Positions 24,878 through 34,674 are shown, counted from the stretch's first letter. The stretch is 64,000 nucleotides of DNA from Arthrobacter sp. zg-Y1110 (GCF_025244865.1 NZ_CP104272.1:2356001-2420000); one strand, 5' to 3'. The notes: a model not told the origin generated them from the sequence alone. Numbers and translations: made by a program.

Positions 24878-25900
24878 CTACTGCGATGTCCGCGGCCAAA
24901 TGCCGCCGAGGGTCTGCAGGAATTCGGCTTCCGACAGGACTTCGATGCGCTGGCCGCGCTCGTGCAGGTCCAGCACCCGCCGTGCCTTGCCGGTCAGCCG
25001 CCCGCTGCGCAGGTCCCCGGGCTCAAAGCCGTCCCCGACCACCAGCACACTGGTGGCGCGGGTGACGTTGCTGGCCGTACGGGCACCCACCTCCGCCGCC
25101 CGGTCCTTGGCGGCCTGCCGGGCCATGCCCAGGTTGCCGGTGAACACAACAGTCTGGCCGAACAGCGGATGCGCCGGGTCCGCCAGCGGATTAGGCGGCG
25201 GATTCTCGCCCTCCGACGGCCAGCCCTGCCACCCGCCGCCGGCCGCGGCCGCAGCCGGAGTACCGGTTCCCCGGGCCAGGGCATCCCTCGTGGCCTTGGA
25301 GAGCGGGTGCTGCCCCGGCACGTAGGCCGGCAGGTGGGACGCAGGCCGGCCGTCGCGCAGGAAAAACTCCGGCATGGACCGGGCGCCGCTGCGGCGGGCA
25401 ATATCCACCATGATCCCGGCGCAGGCGCGGGCGTCCTCGGTGGCGTCGTGGTGGTTCAGCAGGGGCACTCCGGCCGCTTCGGCGGCAAAGGGCAGTGAAT
25501 GCGAAGGCAACTGGTAGGTGCGCCGCGAATGGACGACTGTGCAGGTGTAGTCATACGCCGGTCCGGCCAGCTCGGAGACCTCCAGCGCGGAACGGATAAC
25601 GCCCAGGTCAAAGGCGGCATTGTGCGCCACCAGCAGGTCATCACCGATGAAGGCGCCGATCTCCGGAAAGAGTTCACCGAACCGGGGGGCTCCTGCCACC
25701 ATCCCGGGTTCAATGCCGTGGATCCGCACGTTACGCGGATCAAAGTAGTCGTGCCCCTCCGGAGGCCGCATCAGCCAGGACGCTTCCTCGACTACCTCTC
25801 CCCCGCGGACCCGGACGAGGCCCACCGAACACGGCGAGCCGCGGAAGCCGTTGGCTGTTTCAAAATCTATTGCGGTAAAACTGAGCCCTGCCTCAGGCAT
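24878..25900 (-). CDS. DEDDh 3'-5' exonuclease with C-terminal BRCT domain
   Basis: A 340-residue protein. Exonuclease motifs of the DnaQ type: AIDFETANG (Exo I), HNAAFDLGVI (Exo II) and HHDATEDARACAG (Exo III). A Gly/Pro linker is followed by a BRCT domain from about residue 245 (PLFGQTVVFTGNLG to RGQRIEVLSEAEF). The combination resembles the epsilon-like nucleases of actinobacteria that process DNA ends; it is not the replicative proofreading subunit. The ATG at 25900 is chosen since MPEAGLSFTAIDFE begins the domain. It overlaps the end of dedA by 8 bases. Confidence 0.88.
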   Translation of the reverse strand: MPEAGLSFTAIDFETANGFRGSPCSVGLVRVRGGEVVEEASWLMRPPEGHDYFDPRNVRIHGIEPGMVAGAPRFGELFPEIGAFIGDDLLVAHNAAFDLGVIRSALEVSELAGPAYDYTCTVVHSRRTYQLPSHSLPFAAEAAGVPLLNHHDATEDARACAGIMVDIARRSGARSMPEFFLRDGRPASHLPAYVPGQHPLSKATRDALARGTGTPAAAAAGGGWQGWPSEGENPPPNPLADPAHPLFGQTVVFTGNLGMARQAAKDRAAEVGARTASNVTRATSVLVVGDGFEPGDLRSGRLTGKARRVLDLHERGQRIEVLSEAEFLQTLGGIWPRTSQ

Positions 25901-26591
25901 TGCCGCGGGCCGCCTGCTTCCGCCGGGAGCTACGCACCTTGGAAACCACGAACCATACCGCCGCGGCAATTACCGCCACGATGACGATCTTCTGGAAAAC
26001 GCCGGCGTACTCTTCGACGATGTGCCAGCTTTCACCCAAGTAGTAACCGGCCGCGATGAAGATTGCGTTCCAGATCAGGCTGCCTGCAGTGGTCAGGGCC
26101 GTGAAGGTCAGCAGGTGCATCCGTTCGATGCCGGCAGGTATCGAAATGAGGCTGCGGAACAGCGGAATCATCCGGCCGAAGAACACGGCCTTGTTCCCGT
26201 GCCGCCCGAACCAGGCCTCGACTTTGTCCACATCCTCCAGGTCCACCAGCGGCACCTTCGCCACCAGCCTGCGCATCCGGTTCCGGCCCAGCCACGCGCC
26301 GAGGCCGTAGAGCGCCAGGGCCCCGACGACGGACCCCAGCGTGGTCCAGAACAGCGCGGCGGCAATGGAGAAGTTGCCCTGGCTGGCGGTGAAGCCGGCC
26401 AGCGGCAGGATGATTTCGCTCGGCAGCGGGGGGAAGAGGTTTTCCAGGGCGATGGCCAGCCCGGCGCCGGGAGCGCCGATGGTTTCCATCATGCCGACCG
26501 CCCAGTCCGCCACACCCCCGAGGGCTGAGGGGTCGCCTGAGGCTTCGGCGAGGACGGAGGTGGCTGGGGTAACGGCTTGTGTAATAGTCAT
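25893..26591 (-). CDS. DedA-family membrane protein
   Basis: A 232-residue integral membrane protein with the DedA/VTT domain: ENLFPPLPSEIILPLAGF near residue 50 and FFGRMIPLFRSLISIPAGI, which carries the conserved Arg residues. Family members take part in lipid scrambling or undecaprenyl-phosphate recycling and in maintaining the proton gradient; which applies here is unknown. The ATG at 26591 follows a short leader. It is translationally coupled to the exonuclease downstream. Confidence 0.9.
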   Translation of the reverse strand: MTITQAVTPATSVLAEASGDPSALGGVADWAVGMMETIGAPGAGLAIALENLFPPLPSEIILPLAGFTASQGNFSIAAALFWTTLGSVVGALALYGLGAWLGRNRMRRLVAKVPLVDLEDVDKVEAWFGRHGNKAVFFGRMIPLFRSLISIPAGIERMHLLTFTALTTAGSLIWNAIFIAAGYYLGESWHIVEEYAGVFQKIVIVAVIAAAVWFVVSKVRSSRRKQAARGNA

Positions 26592-26645
26592 CTCGCGCTC
26601 AATTCTGCCCTAGGCTCCCTGACAGGGAAGAATCCGGGTCGCATT

Positions 26646-26679
26646 CCCGGGCGTGTTTGGGACACATCACACACCCGGG
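26646..26679. terminator. Imperfect GC-rich hairpin after rdgB
   Basis: CCCGGGCGTGT pairs with ACACCCGGG with one bulged base, in the gap between the rdgB stop and the dedA start. It may terminate the murI-to-rdgB transcript or act in the dedA leader. There is no T-tract. Confidence 0.35.
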
Positions 26680-26686
26680 AGGCAGG

Positions 26687-27331
26687 TCAGGAAATCGCCG
26701 GTGCCCCGTCGTCCAGGGCGGCCACGAGGGCGGGCAGCAGGGCGCGGAAGGCCTGGCCGCGGTGGCTGATGGCATTCTTTTCCGCACTGCTCAGTTCGGC
26801 ACAGGTGCGGTCCATTCCGGCCGGCTGCAGGATCGGATCGTAGCCGAACCCGCCCGCTCCCCGCGGTGAGTCCTGCAGTGTTCCGCGCAGCTCGCCGCGT
26901 TCCACGGTCTCGCCGCCGTCGGGCAGTGCCAGGGCAGCAGCGCAGACGAACGCCGCCCCGCGGTGCTCGGCGGAAATGTCACCCAGCTGGGCCAGGAGCA
27001 GTTCGAGGTTCGCCGCGTCATCGCCGTGCCGGCCGGACCAGCGCGCCGAAAAGATCCCGGGCGCTCCCCCGAGGACGTCTACGGCGAGCCCGGAATCGTC
27101 GGCGACGGCGGGCAGGCCGGTGGCTGCGGCTACTGCATGGGCCTTGAGCAGCGCGTTCTGTTCAAAGGTCACGCCGGTTTCGGCGACATCGGGGACGCCG
27201 GCCGCGGCGGCATCGATCACCTGCGTGTCGACGTCGAGGCCGGGCACCTGCCCGCGGAGCAGTTCCCGCAGCTCGCGCAGCTTGCCCGGGTTGCGGGTGG
27301 CCAGGACCAGACGCGCTGTTGGCTGCGGCAT
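26687..27331 (-). CDS. rdgB: RdgB/HAM1 non-canonical purine NTP pyrophosphatase
   Basis: A 214-residue house-cleaning enzyme that converts dITP, ITP and XTP to the monophosphates and keeps deaminated purines out of nucleic acid. Motifs: LATRNPGKLREL (triphosphate site), VADDSGLAVDVLGGAPGIFSAR, and GFGYDPIL. The length matches the family. The ATG (27331) directly follows the TAA of rph (27332-27334), so the two are cotranslated. The rph-rdgB order is conserved in actinobacteria. Confidence 0.95.
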   Translation of the reverse strand: MPQPTARLVLATRNPGKLRELRELLRGQVPGLDVDTQVIDAAAAGVPDVAETGVTFEQNALLKAHAVAAATGLPAVADDSGLAVDVLGGAPGIFSARWSGRHGDDAANLELLLAQLGDISAEHRGAAFVCAAALALPDGGETVERGELRGTLQDSPRGAGGFGYDPILQPAGMDRTCAELSSAEKNAISHRGQAFRALLPALVAALDDGAPAIS

Positions 27332-28105
27332 TTAGGCCAGGCCCAGTGTCTGGCGCTGGATGACGGCCAGTTCTGCGGTACCTGCCAGGGCCAGGTCGAG
27401 GAGGGCGTCAAGCTCTGCACGGTCGAACGGGGCACCCTCCGCGGTGCCCTGCACCTCGACAAACTTGCCCGAGCCGGTGACCACCACGTTCATATCGGTT
27501 TCGGCACGGACATCTTCGACGTACGGCAGGTCCAGCATCGGGACCCCGTCGATGATACCCACGCTGATGGCCGCCACGGTGTCCAGCAGCGGTGAAGCGT
27601 TGCGGGCAATGAGCTTGTTTTCCTTGGCCCAGGCCACGGCGTCGGCGAGGGCCACATAGGCGCCCGTGATGGCGGCCGTGCGGGTGCCGCCGTCTGCCTG
27701 CAGGACGTCGCAGTCCAGGACAATCGTGTTCTCGCCCAGGGCCTTGGTGTCGATGATGGAGCGCAGCGAGCGGCCGATCAGCCGGGAGATCTCGTGCGTG
27801 CGCCCGCCCAGTTTCCCCTTGACCGATTCGCGGTCGTTGCGGGTGTTGGTGGCCCGCGGGAGCATGGCGTATTCGGCGGTGACCCAGCCCTTGCCTTCAC
27901 CCTTGAGCCAGCGCGGAACGCCGGGGGTCAGCGACGCGGTGCACAGCACCCGGGTATTGCCGAACTCGATCAGCGCCGAACCTTCGGCCTGCTTCGACCA
28001 GCCACGCGTAATGGTGATGCTCCGCAGCTGGTCGGGAGTACGGCCATCGGAGCGGACGACGGTGGAAGAAGAGGTGGAAACAGGGCTGTTTGCGGCGGTT
28101 GTCAT
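27332..28105 (-). CDS. rph: Ribonuclease PH
   Basis: A 257-residue phosphorolytic 3' exoribonuclease that trims tRNA and other RNA ends. Seen: [19 protein letters not shown], the active-site region [17 protein letters not shown], and [21 protein letters not shown]. The first 15 residues are a Ser/Thr-rich extension before the conserved core, so a later start is possible, but no better one is visible. It is followed without a gap by rdgB. Confidence 0.95.
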   Translation of the reverse strand: MTTAANSPVSTSSSTVVRSDGRTPDQLRSITITRGWSKQAEGSALIEFGNTRVLCTASLTPGVPRWLKGEGKGWVTAEYAMLPRATNTRNDRESVKGKLGGRTHEISRLIGRSLRSIIDTKALGENTIVLDCDVLQADGGTRTAAITGAYVALADAVAWAKENKLIARNASPLLDTVAAISVGIIDGVPMLDLPYVEDVRAETDMNVVVTGSGKFVEVQGTAEGAPFDRAELDALLDLALAGTAELAVIQRQTLGLA

Positions 28106-28260
28106 AGGCCCAGTCTATCGGCCGGGCGCCGGCATGCCCGGCGGTCGGGCCGGACCATAATGCGCCCCTACCCTTTCTCTCCCGCTGCCCCGCTCCTAGG
28201 GTGGCGCCGTACCGTCGGACCCGGAACTCCTGCAATGACGCAGAAAGGATCGGCACGCAC

Positions 28261-29667
28261 ATGCGCAGACTTTCATCTTTGGGAATTGCCGTTTCGCTGG
28301 CCCTGGCAACCGCCCCGGCAACGGCAACAGCGGCAGAACCCGCCGTCACGGAGCTCGGGGGGACGCTTCCGGGCGGAGCAACGTGGGCAGCTCAACTGCC
28401 GCAGGCCTGGAACGGCAAGCTGGTGCTCTACAGTCACGGCTTCCGGCCCGGACCCGACAATCCGGCCAGGGACCCGGGTTTCGAATCCACCGCCCAGGCA
28501 CTGACCGCCCGGGGATTCGCGGTGGCATCCTCGTCCTATGCAGCCACCGGCTGGGCCCTTGGAACAGCGGTCGAGGACCAGCTGGGCACCTTGGCCGCCT
28601 TCTCGGCTGCGGCGGGCGAGCCTGTCCGGACCATCGCCTTCGGCACCTCGATGGGCGGCCTGGTCAGCAGCCTCATCGCCGAAACCCCGGACAGCGGCGT
28701 GGACGGAGCGGTGAGCACCTGCGGGCTGCTCGGCGGCGGAATCAACCTGAACAATTACCAGCTCGACGGCATCCATGCTCTCGCAGAGCTGCTCCTGCCC
28801 GGAGCGGACCTGCAGTTGACGGGATTCCGCACCGCCGAGGAAGCCGGCGTCACCATCAATGCCCTGATGGGTGCGGTACAGCAGGCTCAGGCGACGCCGG
28901 AGGGCCGGGCCCGGCTGGCCTTGGCGGCGGCCCTGATGAACACACCGACCTGGTTCAGCGGGGACACGGAACCGGACCGGAAGGATTACGCCGCGCAGCA
29001 GGAGGCGCAGTACAACTGGCTGCTGCAGACGATCCCGTTTGTGGTCGGTTCGCGTGCCTCGATAGTCAACGCCGCGGACGGTGACAGCGGCTGGAACCAA
29101 GGGGTGGATTACCGCTCCCTGCTGCGGGACTCGGCGCAGCGGCAGCAGGTTAAGGCGCTGTACCGCAGTGCCTGCCTGGATCTGCGCCGGGACCTGCATA
29201 CCCTCACCTCCACCGCGGACACCGCACCGGATCCGGAAGCCCTGGAGTGGATGGACCGCACCTCGACCCCGCACGGGGAGCTCCTCATGCCGGTGCTGAC
29301 CATGCATACCCTGGCCGACATCCTGGCGCCGGTGGAGTACATGGAGGAGTACGCGGAGACGGTTCGGGAAGCCGGCGCCGGTGCGCTGCTGCGCCAGTCC
29401 TACGTCGAACGGACCGGGCACTGCACCTTCACCGACGCGGAGCGGGTCGGCGCGGTGCTGGCAATGGACGAGCGCCTTGACACCGGCCGCTGGGGGAACC
29501 TGGCCGAGCCCCGGAAGCTTGACCGGGCAGCCGAATCACTGGGACTGGGGGAAGCGGACTTCATCAGGTACCGCCCCGAGGAGTTCGTCAACGACCGGGA
29601 CTACCCGCAGGATCCGGGCTCCGGTCACGGCCACGGGCACGGACACGGACACGGGAAGGGCCGCTGA
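28261..29667 (+). CDS. Secreted alpha/beta hydrolase with Gly-His tail
   Basis: A 468-residue exported protein. The first 28 residues form a signal peptide ending TATAAEP. The hydrolase triad is visible: GTSMGGLVSS (nucleophile), an Asp in HTLADILAP, and His in ERTGHCTFTD. The last 17 residues alternate Gly and His (GHGHGHGHGHGKGR), a likely metal-binding tail. The ATG at 28261 follows AGAAAGGATCGG. It interrupts the otherwise conserved murI-MBL-rph-rdgB gene order and is read in the opposite direction. The substrate is unknown: an esterase, lipase or peptidase-like activity is possible. Confidence 0.85.
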   Translation: MRRLSSLGIAVSLALATAPATATAAEPAVTELGGTLPGGATWAAQLPQAWNGKLVLYSHGFRPGPDNPARDPGFESTAQALTARGFAVASSSYAATGWALGTAVEDQLGTLAAFSAAAGEPVRTIAFGTSMGGLVSSLIAETPDSGVDGAVSTCGLLGGGINLNNYQLDGIHALAELLLPGADLQLTGFRTAEEAGVTINALMGAVQQAQATPEGRARLALAAALMNTPTWFSGDTEPDRKDYAAQQEAQYNWLLQTIPFVVGSRASIVNAADGDSGWNQGVDYRSLLRDSAQRQQVKALYRSACLDLRRDLHTLTSTADTAPDPEALEWMDRTSTPHGELLMPVLTMHTLADILAPVEYMEEYAETVREAGAGALLRQSYVERTGHCTFTDAERVGAVLAMDERLDTGRWGNLAEPRKLDRAAESLGLGEADFIRYRPEEFVNDRDYPQDPGSGHGHGHGHGHGKGR

Positions 29668-29675
29668 CGGCGGGC

Positions 29676-30527
29676 TTATCCCGCCGGATGCGCCCCGCCC
29701 TGCACGGCGAGCGGTGCGCTGAAGGGGCTGCCGACGTCGTAGGAGACACCGGCGACGGCGACGGCGAGGTCCCCGCTGTAGGTTTCGCGTGCTTCCGAGA
29801 CGCTGACGCTGGCGTCGTTCCAAACCGGCAGGTGCGTGAGCAGCAGGCGCCGGGCCTGCGCTGCGGTGGCCGCCGCTCCCGCGCGGCGCCCGGTCAGATG
29901 CACCCCTTCGATGGCGTCATCCCGGCCCTCATGGAACGCAGCTTCGCAGAGGAAGACATCGGTGTCCCGGGCAGCATCTTCCAGCCCGGGGCAGGAATCG
30001 GTATCCCCGGAATACGCCAGGGTCCGGAGCACGGGTTCGCCGGCGGCGTCCAGGGTGCGGGCCTCCACGCGCAGCGCGTAGGCCTCATCGGCCGGGTGCC
30101 GCACCGGGTAGGGGGTCACGGTGAACGGCCCGATCTGCACTGCGCTGCCGGCGGTCCAGTTGGAGAACTCGAAATCCTCGTGCATGCCCGGGTCCAGCTC
30201 CAGCCCGTAGGCCGTTGCCATCCGGTCCGCCGTTGCCGCCGGCCCCCAGACCTTGATCCGGTCCCGGTTCCAGCCGGAGGGGTCCCAGTGCACGGCTACG
30301 TGGAGGCCGCACAGATCCATGCAGTGGTCCGGATGCAGATGGGTCAGCAGGACTGCGTCTATGTCCCGCAGGTCCATGTAGCGCTGCAGCGCACCCAGCG
30401 AACCGTTGCCGAGATCCAGCAGGATCCGCCAGTCGCGGACGCCGTCGTTGGCGGTCACGAGGTAGCACGACGCCGGCGAGGCCGGGCCGGGGAAGGATCC
30501 GCTGCAGCCCACAATGGTCAGTTTCAT
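29676..30527 (-). CDS. MBL-fold metallo-hydrolase, Rv1339-like
   Basis: A 283-residue metallo-beta-lactamase fold protein. The metal motif is [12 protein letters not shown], followed by later His and Asp ligands (SGDTDSC, LTHLP). Gene order next to murI and rph matches mycobacterial Rv1339, reported as an atypical cyclic-nucleotide phosphodiesterase; the same role here is an inference from position and family. The ATG at 30527 overlaps the murI TGA in ATGA, so translation is coupled. Confidence 0.88.
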   Translation of the reverse strand: MKLTIVGCSGSFPGPASPASCYLVTANDGVRDWRILLDLGNGSLGALQRYMDLRDIDAVLLTHLHPDHCMDLCGLHVAVHWDPSGWNRDRIKVWGPAATADRMATAYGLELDPGMHEDFEFSNWTAGSAVQIGPFTVTPYPVRHPADEAYALRVEARTLDAAGEPVLRTLAYSGDTDSCPGLEDAARDTDVFLCEAAFHEGRDDAIEGVHLTGRRAGAAATAAQARRLLLTHLPVWNDASVSVSEARETYSGDLAVAVAGVSYDVGSPFSAPLAVQGGAHPAG

Positions 30528-31525
30528 ACCTTGCCGTTCCAAGAGGCGCCGATGTGCGCCTCCGTGCGTTCAGGGGCGTCAGCCCGGGCTGCGGCAATCA
30601 TCTGCGGGGTCACCCGCGCCATGCTGCCCGTGGGGTAATGCGCGGCCACATGTTCCACCTGCTGGACGCTGAGCACCTCGGGGCCAAGGAAACGCCGGGC
30701 AAGCAGCTCGAAGGAGGCCGAGTCTCCGGTGGCAACGAAGGTGTGCTGCGGCGGGGTCTGCGAGCGCCGTTCGATCCCGTGCGAGATCAGGGCGCGGTAG
30801 ACATCCTTCGCGGTCTCCTCGGCACTGGAAACGAGCGTGACGCCGTCGCCCATCACATAGGAGATGACGCCGGTGAGCAGCGGGTAGTGGGTGCAGCCAA
30901 GGACCAGCGTGTCCACGTCCCGGGCCTTCAGCGGAGCCAGGTATTCCTCGGCCGTGGCCAGCACATCGGGGCCGGACGTGATGCCGGCTTCGACGAACTC
31001 CACGAACGCCGGGCAGGCCACCGAAGACACCTGCAGGTGCGGGGCCGCGGCAAAGGTGTCGTCGTAGGCCCGCGAACCAACAGTGGCAGCCGTTCCGATG
31101 ACACCGATCCGTCCGGTCCGGGTAGCAGCCACTGCGCGGCGGACCGCCGGCTGGATGACCTCGATGACGGGGATGCCGTACCGGTGCGTGTAACGCTCGC
31201 GGGCATCACGCAGGACGGCGGCGGACGCGGAGTTGCACGCAATCACCAGGAGCTTGACGCCGGAATCCACCAGTTCGTCCATCACGCCCAGGGCTTTGGC
31301 CCGGACTTCGGCGATCGGCAGGGGCCCGTAGGGTCCGTTGGCGGTATCCCCCACGTACATAACGGCTTCGTTGGGCAGCTGGTCCAGGACCGCGCGTGCC
31401 ACTGTCAGGCCGCCGACACCGGAGTCAAAGATGCCGATCGGGGCGTCCGGGTCCTTGACCCGGACTGCTTCGTGCACGGACGTGCCCAGTGGATGGGTGG
31501 AGGAGCTGGCCGGGTTCGAACTCAT
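30524..31525 (-). CDS. murI: Glutamate racemase
   Basis: A 333-residue enzyme that makes D-glutamate for peptidoglycan. Both catalytic cysteines are present, in [10 protein letters not shown] and [10 protein letters not shown], with [11 protein letters not shown] and [10 protein letters not shown] at the substrate site. About 30 residues precede the usual start of the fold. The ATG at 31525 is preferred over an upstream one at 31564. It is coupled to the MBL gene by a 4-base overlap and conserved beside rph and rdgB. Confidence 0.95.
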   Translation of the reverse strand: MSSNPASSSTHPLGTSVHEAVRVKDPDAPIGIFDSGVGGLTVARAVLDQLPNEAVMYVGDTANGPYGPLPIAEVRAKALGVMDELVDSGVKLLVIACNSASAAVLRDARERYTHRYGIPVIEVIQPAVRRAVAATRTGRIGVIGTAATVGSRAYDDTFAAAPHLQVSSVACPAFVEFVEAGITSGPDVLATAEEYLAPLKARDVDTLVLGCTHYPLLTGVISYVMGDGVTLVSSAEETAKDVYRALISHGIERRSQTPPQHTFVATGDSASFELLARRFLGPEVLSVQQVEHVAAHYPTGSMARVTPQMIAAARADAPERTEAHIGASWNGKV

Positions 31526-31619
31526 AATGTAACGACCATAGTCCTCCCCCGCGCACGGGCACATTCACCGGGCCGTGCCGTTGCTCACAAAGTCGGCTGC
31601 GGACGCAGTCGATTCCCTA

Positions 31620-32177
31620 TCAGGGCAGGGAGTCGAGCAGCGCCTGCATCAGTGTCTCCTGCAGCCATGTGACGAAGTTGTACACCAGCGCAAGGTAGCC
31701 GTCCAAGTCCTCGGCCTTGGACGGGTCGGTGATGTCATGCAGCCGCTCGGCGTCTTCGTCATCTTCCAGTCCCAGGCGGTCGGCCAGCACCAGCCGGACA
31801 TCGTTCAAGGCGCGGGCAAAGAGCTGCGCCTGCTCGGTGTCCAGGCGCAGCGGTGCCGCTTCCAGCTGCAGCGCGGCGGCGCGCAGGGCGCCTTGTTTTG
31901 ATTCGCGCAGCGTCCGTTCGGTAAACCGCCGGAACTCCAGCGCGTCGTCGTCGTTCCCCGTGGTGCCGGCGGGGAGTAGCCGCAGCAGGGCGGAGTCGTC
32001 CGGAACGGCCGCCGACGGGTCGATGCCGACCATGGCCGCGAGGGGATCGGTGTCCGCTGCAGTGTCAGGTTCCAGCAAAGCCTGCACATCGGAAAAGAGC
32101 TTGCGCAGCAGGTCCCGCTCCCCCGGTTCCAGGTTTGCGGTAATGCCCTTACGGGTGAGCTTGAAGCCGGTGGCCAC
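31620..32177 (-). CDS. DUF2017 family protein
   Basis: A 185-residue protein of the actinobacterial DUF2017 family: FKLTRKGITANLEPGERDLL at the start and a helical, acidic C-terminal half ending LVYNFVTWLQETLMQALLDSLP. Its function is unknown. It always lies next to clpS in actinobacteria and here follows it by 63 bases, so a link to Clp-dependent proteolysis is plausible but unproven. It has no membrane segment and is predicted cytosolic. Confidence 0.85.
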   Translation of the reverse strand: MATGFKLTRKGITANLEPGERDLLRKLFSDVQALLEPDTAADTDPLAAMVGIDPSAAVPDDSALLRLLPAGTTGNDDDALEFRRFTERTLRESKQGALRAAALQLEAAPLRLDTEQAQLFARALNDVRLVLADRLGLEDDEDAERLHDITDPSKAEDLDGYLALVYNFVTWLQETLMQALLDSLP

Positions 32178-32240
32178 GAATATCCGTTTCTGTTCTGCGT
32201 ACTGGTTCTGCGGTGTACTGGGTTCTGCGGCTGGGGCGGC

Positions 32241-32549
32241 CTAGGCCGCGTCCGCCTTCTGGAAGGTGGCCCACAGCCCGTAGGAATGCATGGCGAGGGT
32301 ATCGCGTTCTGCGGATTCCCGGGATCCGGTGGCCACTACGGACTTCCCGGCCTGGTGGACCTCCAGCATGAGGCGGTGGGACTTGGCCTCCGAATAGCCG
32401 AAATAGCTCTGGAAGACGTAACTGACATAGCTCATCAGGTTCACCGGGTCGTTCCAGACAATCACGACCCAGGGAACGTCCGAAGACGTGAGGGTATCCG
32501 TCTCCTTACGTGTCAAAGTGTCCGTTCCGGTCGCGGTGCTGGTAGCCAT
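32241..32549 (-). CDS. clpS: ClpS, ATP-dependent Clp protease adaptor
   Basis: A 102-residue adaptor that delivers N-degron substrates to ClpA/ClpC. The folded core begins [16 protein letters not shown] and includes the N-end-binding residues around NDP and the HxxxMLEVH helix. A flexible Thr-rich N-terminal arm of about 25 residues precedes it. A -10-like TACAAT (32562-32557) ends only 7 bases before the ATG, so the mRNA may be leaderless, mirroring pncB on the other strand. Confidence 0.93.
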   Translation of the reverse strand: MATSTATGTDTLTRKETDTLTSSDVPWVVIVWNDPVNLMSYVSYVFQSYFGYSEAKSHRLMLEVHQAGKSVVATGSRESAERDTLAMHSYGLWATFQKADAA

Positions 32550-32556
32550 AGGTCCA

Positions 32557-32628
32557 ATTGTAGTGAGGAATCGGTTGCGAACCTCCGCAGTGCAGCCTTC
32601 TACTCAATGGGTATCCGCGGGTTAGAGT
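32557..32628. promoter_or_regulatory. Divergent clpS / pncB promoters, probably leaderless
   Basis: On the - strand TACAAT (32562-32557) ends 7 bases before the clpS ATG. On the + strand TAGAGT (32623-32628) ends 7 bases before the pncB GTG at 32636. This spacing predicts transcription starting at or next to the start codons. The -35 elements are weak. Confidence 0.45.
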
Positions 32629-32635
32629 TTTGCCT

Positions 32636-33961
32636 GTGAACAGTCCCGCCGTCCGGCACACCCCGAATTCAGCCCTCTATACGGACCACTACGAGCTCAC
32701 CATGCTCCAGGCCGCCCTCCACTCGGGTACGGCTTCCCGCCGGTCCGTGTTCGAAGTCTTTGCCCGGCGGCTGCCTGAAGGCCGCCGCTACGGCATCGCG
32801 GCGGGAACGGGCCGCATTCTCGAAGCCCTGGAAAACTTCCGCTTCGAACAAACGCAGCTGGACTTCCTGGCCAGGACCAACGTGGTGGACGAACGCACGC
32901 TGGCGTGGCTCGCGGACTTCCGTTTCTCCGGCAACATCTACGGCTACGCCGAGGGCGAGGCATACTTCCCGCAGTCCCCCCTGCTGATCGTTGAATCCAC
33001 CTTCGGCGAAGCCTGCATCCTCGAAACCATGATCCTGTCCATGCTCAACCATGACAGTGCCATTGCCTCCGCGGCTTCCCGCATGACCTCCGCAGCCGAC
33101 GGACGTCCGTGCATCGAAATGGGTTCACGGCGCACACATGAGGAAGCAGCCGTTGCCGCTGCCCGCGCGGCAGTGATCGCCGGTTTCGACAGCACTTCCA
33201 ACCTCGAGGCGGGCCTGCGCTACGGCCTGAAAACCGTGGGCACCGCCGCGCATTCCTTCACCCTGCTGCACGATTCCGAAAAAGAAGCCTTCACCGCACA
33301 GACAGCATCGCTGGGTTTGGGCACCTCCCTCCTGGTGGACACGTACGACGTCGAGCGGGGGGTCCGCACCGCCGTGGAAGTTGCCGGACCGTCACTGGGC
33401 GGCGTGCGGCTGGATTCCGGCGACCTCGTAGCGCAGGCGCGCTGGGTCCGGGACCTGCTCAACGAGCTGGGCAACACCAAGACGCGCATCATGGTCACGT
33501 CCGACCTGGACGAGTTTGCGATTGCAGCGCTGGCATCGGCTCCCGTGGATGCCTACGGCGTCGGCACCTCCCTGGTCACCGGCTCCGGGGCTCCGACCGC
33601 CGGCATGGTCTACAAACTGGTCAGCCGTGAGGGAGACGACCACGAGTTCGTTTCCGTTGCCAAGGCCGCGAAGAACAAGGTCTCGCTCGGCGGGCGCAAG
33701 TACGCACTGCGCCGGCTGGACGAACACGGCACGGCAACCGCCGAGGTCATCGGCATCGGCCACGCGCCGGCGGACGACGGCAACGACCGTAGCCTGCTGC
33801 ACCAGTTCGTGGCCGACGGCGTTGTCCTGCCCGGCTGGACGGGACCGGAGGCCGTGACGCGTGCTGCCAAGCAGCACGAGGCGTCCCTTGCCGAACTGCC
33901 AACCTCGGTGAACCGCCTGCAGCGCGGCGAGCCGGTCATCCCCACCGAATACGAGGAGTAA
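32636..33961 (+). CDS. pncB: Nicotinate phosphoribosyltransferase
   Basis: A 441-residue enzyme of NAD salvage: nicotinate + PRPP + ATP to NAMN. Seen: SALYTDHYELTMLQAAL at the N-terminus, MGSRRTHEEAAVAAARAA and RLDSGDLVAQARWVRDLL at the PRPP site. The GTG at 32636 is chosen over a TTG at 32630 because a -10 lies 7 bases upstream and VNSPAVRH is a normal start. Three bases separate it from pncA, so the two form an operon. Confidence 0.94.
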   Translation: MNSPAVRHTPNSALYTDHYELTMLQAALHSGTASRRSVFEVFARRLPEGRRYGIAAGTGRILEALENFRFEQTQLDFLARTNVVDERTLAWLADFRFSGNIYGYAEGEAYFPQSPLLIVESTFGEACILETMILSMLNHDSAIASAASRMTSAADGRPCIEMGSRRTHEEAAVAAARAAVIAGFDSTSNLEAGLRYGLKTVGTAAHSFTLLHDSEKEAFTAQTASLGLGTSLLVDTYDVERGVRTAVEVAGPSLGGVRLDSGDLVAQARWVRDLLNELGNTKTRIMVTSDLDEFAIAALASAPVDAYGVGTSLVTGSGAPTAGMVYKLVSREGDDHEFVSVAKAAKNKVSLGGRKYALRRLDEHGTATAEVIGIGHAPADDGNDRSLLHQFVADGVVLPGWTGPEAVTRAAKQHEASLAELPTSVNRLQRGEPVIPTEYEE

Positions 33962-33964
33962 GCA

Positions 33965-34582
33965 ATGGCCCGCGCCCTGATAATCGTTGACGTGCAGAAC
34001 GACTTCTGTGAAGGCGGCTCGCTGGCTGTGGCCGGCGGGGCCGACCTCGCGGGGGAAATCACCGACTACGTGGAAACTTCCGCCGGCCGGTACGATCTGG
34101 TCGCCGCCACCCAGGACTGGCACATCGATCCCGGTGCGCATTTCTCGGATACCCCGGACTTCGTGGACTCCTGGCCTCCGCACTGCGTCGCCGGCACCCC
34201 GGGCGCCCAGCCGCATCCGGATCTGGACACCGAACTGGTGGATGCCTTCTTCCGCAAGGGCCAGTACGAAGCAGCGTATTCCGGTTTTGAGGGCGTCCTG
34301 GCCCCGGACGTTGAGGTTCCCCTCGGGGAGCCGGAAACCGAGCCGGAGACCGACGCCGAGACGTTGAGCCTTGACGACTGGCTGCGGGACAACGACGTGG
34401 ACGAGGTGGTGGTGCTGGGCCTGGCCGCTGACTACTGCGTACGCGCCACTGCCCTGGACGCCATCGCTGCCGGCTACACCACCGCGGTGATCCCGGAACT
34501 TTGCCGCGGCATCAAACGCGAGACCACGCTCGCGGCCTGGGCCGAACTCGAAGACGCCGGCGTGGAGATCATCGACCTTTAG
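33965..34582 (+). CDS. pncA: Nicotinamidase / pyrazinamidase
   Basis: A 205-residue amidase that makes nicotinate from nicotinamide for pncB. The catalytic triad is present: Asp9 in IIVDVQNDF, Lys in FFRKGQ and Cys in AADYCVRAT; metal ligands are in ATQDWHIDPGAHF. An acidic insert (about residues 118-135, EPETEPETDAET) is unusual for the family and lies at the surface between core strands. The ATG follows GAGGAGTAAGCA, which contains the pncB stop, so the genes are coupled. Confidence 0.93.
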   Translation: MARALIIVDVQNDFCEGGSLAVAGGADLAGEITDYVETSAGRYDLVAATQDWHIDPGAHFSDTPDFVDSWPPHCVAGTPGAQPHPDLDTELVDAFFRKGQYEAAYSGFEGVLAPDVEVPLGEPETEPETDAETLSLDDWLRDNDVDEVVVLGLAADYCVRATALDAIAAGYTTAVIPELCRGIKRETTLAAWAELEDAGVEIIDL

Positions 34583-34595
34583 CAGAGGCGCAAAA

Positions 34596-34629
34596 CAGAG
34601 GGCCGGCCGCTGCTGCGGCCGGCCCTCTG
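34596..34629. terminator. Strong bidirectional hairpin terminator
   Basis: CAGAGGGCCGGCCGC, loop TGCT, and its exact 15-base complement, between convergent pncA and helicase genes. Confidence 0.8.
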
Positions 34630-34674
34630 CTGTTCACTCGGACTACTCCTTTGGACTGCTCCCGGCGGACGCCG

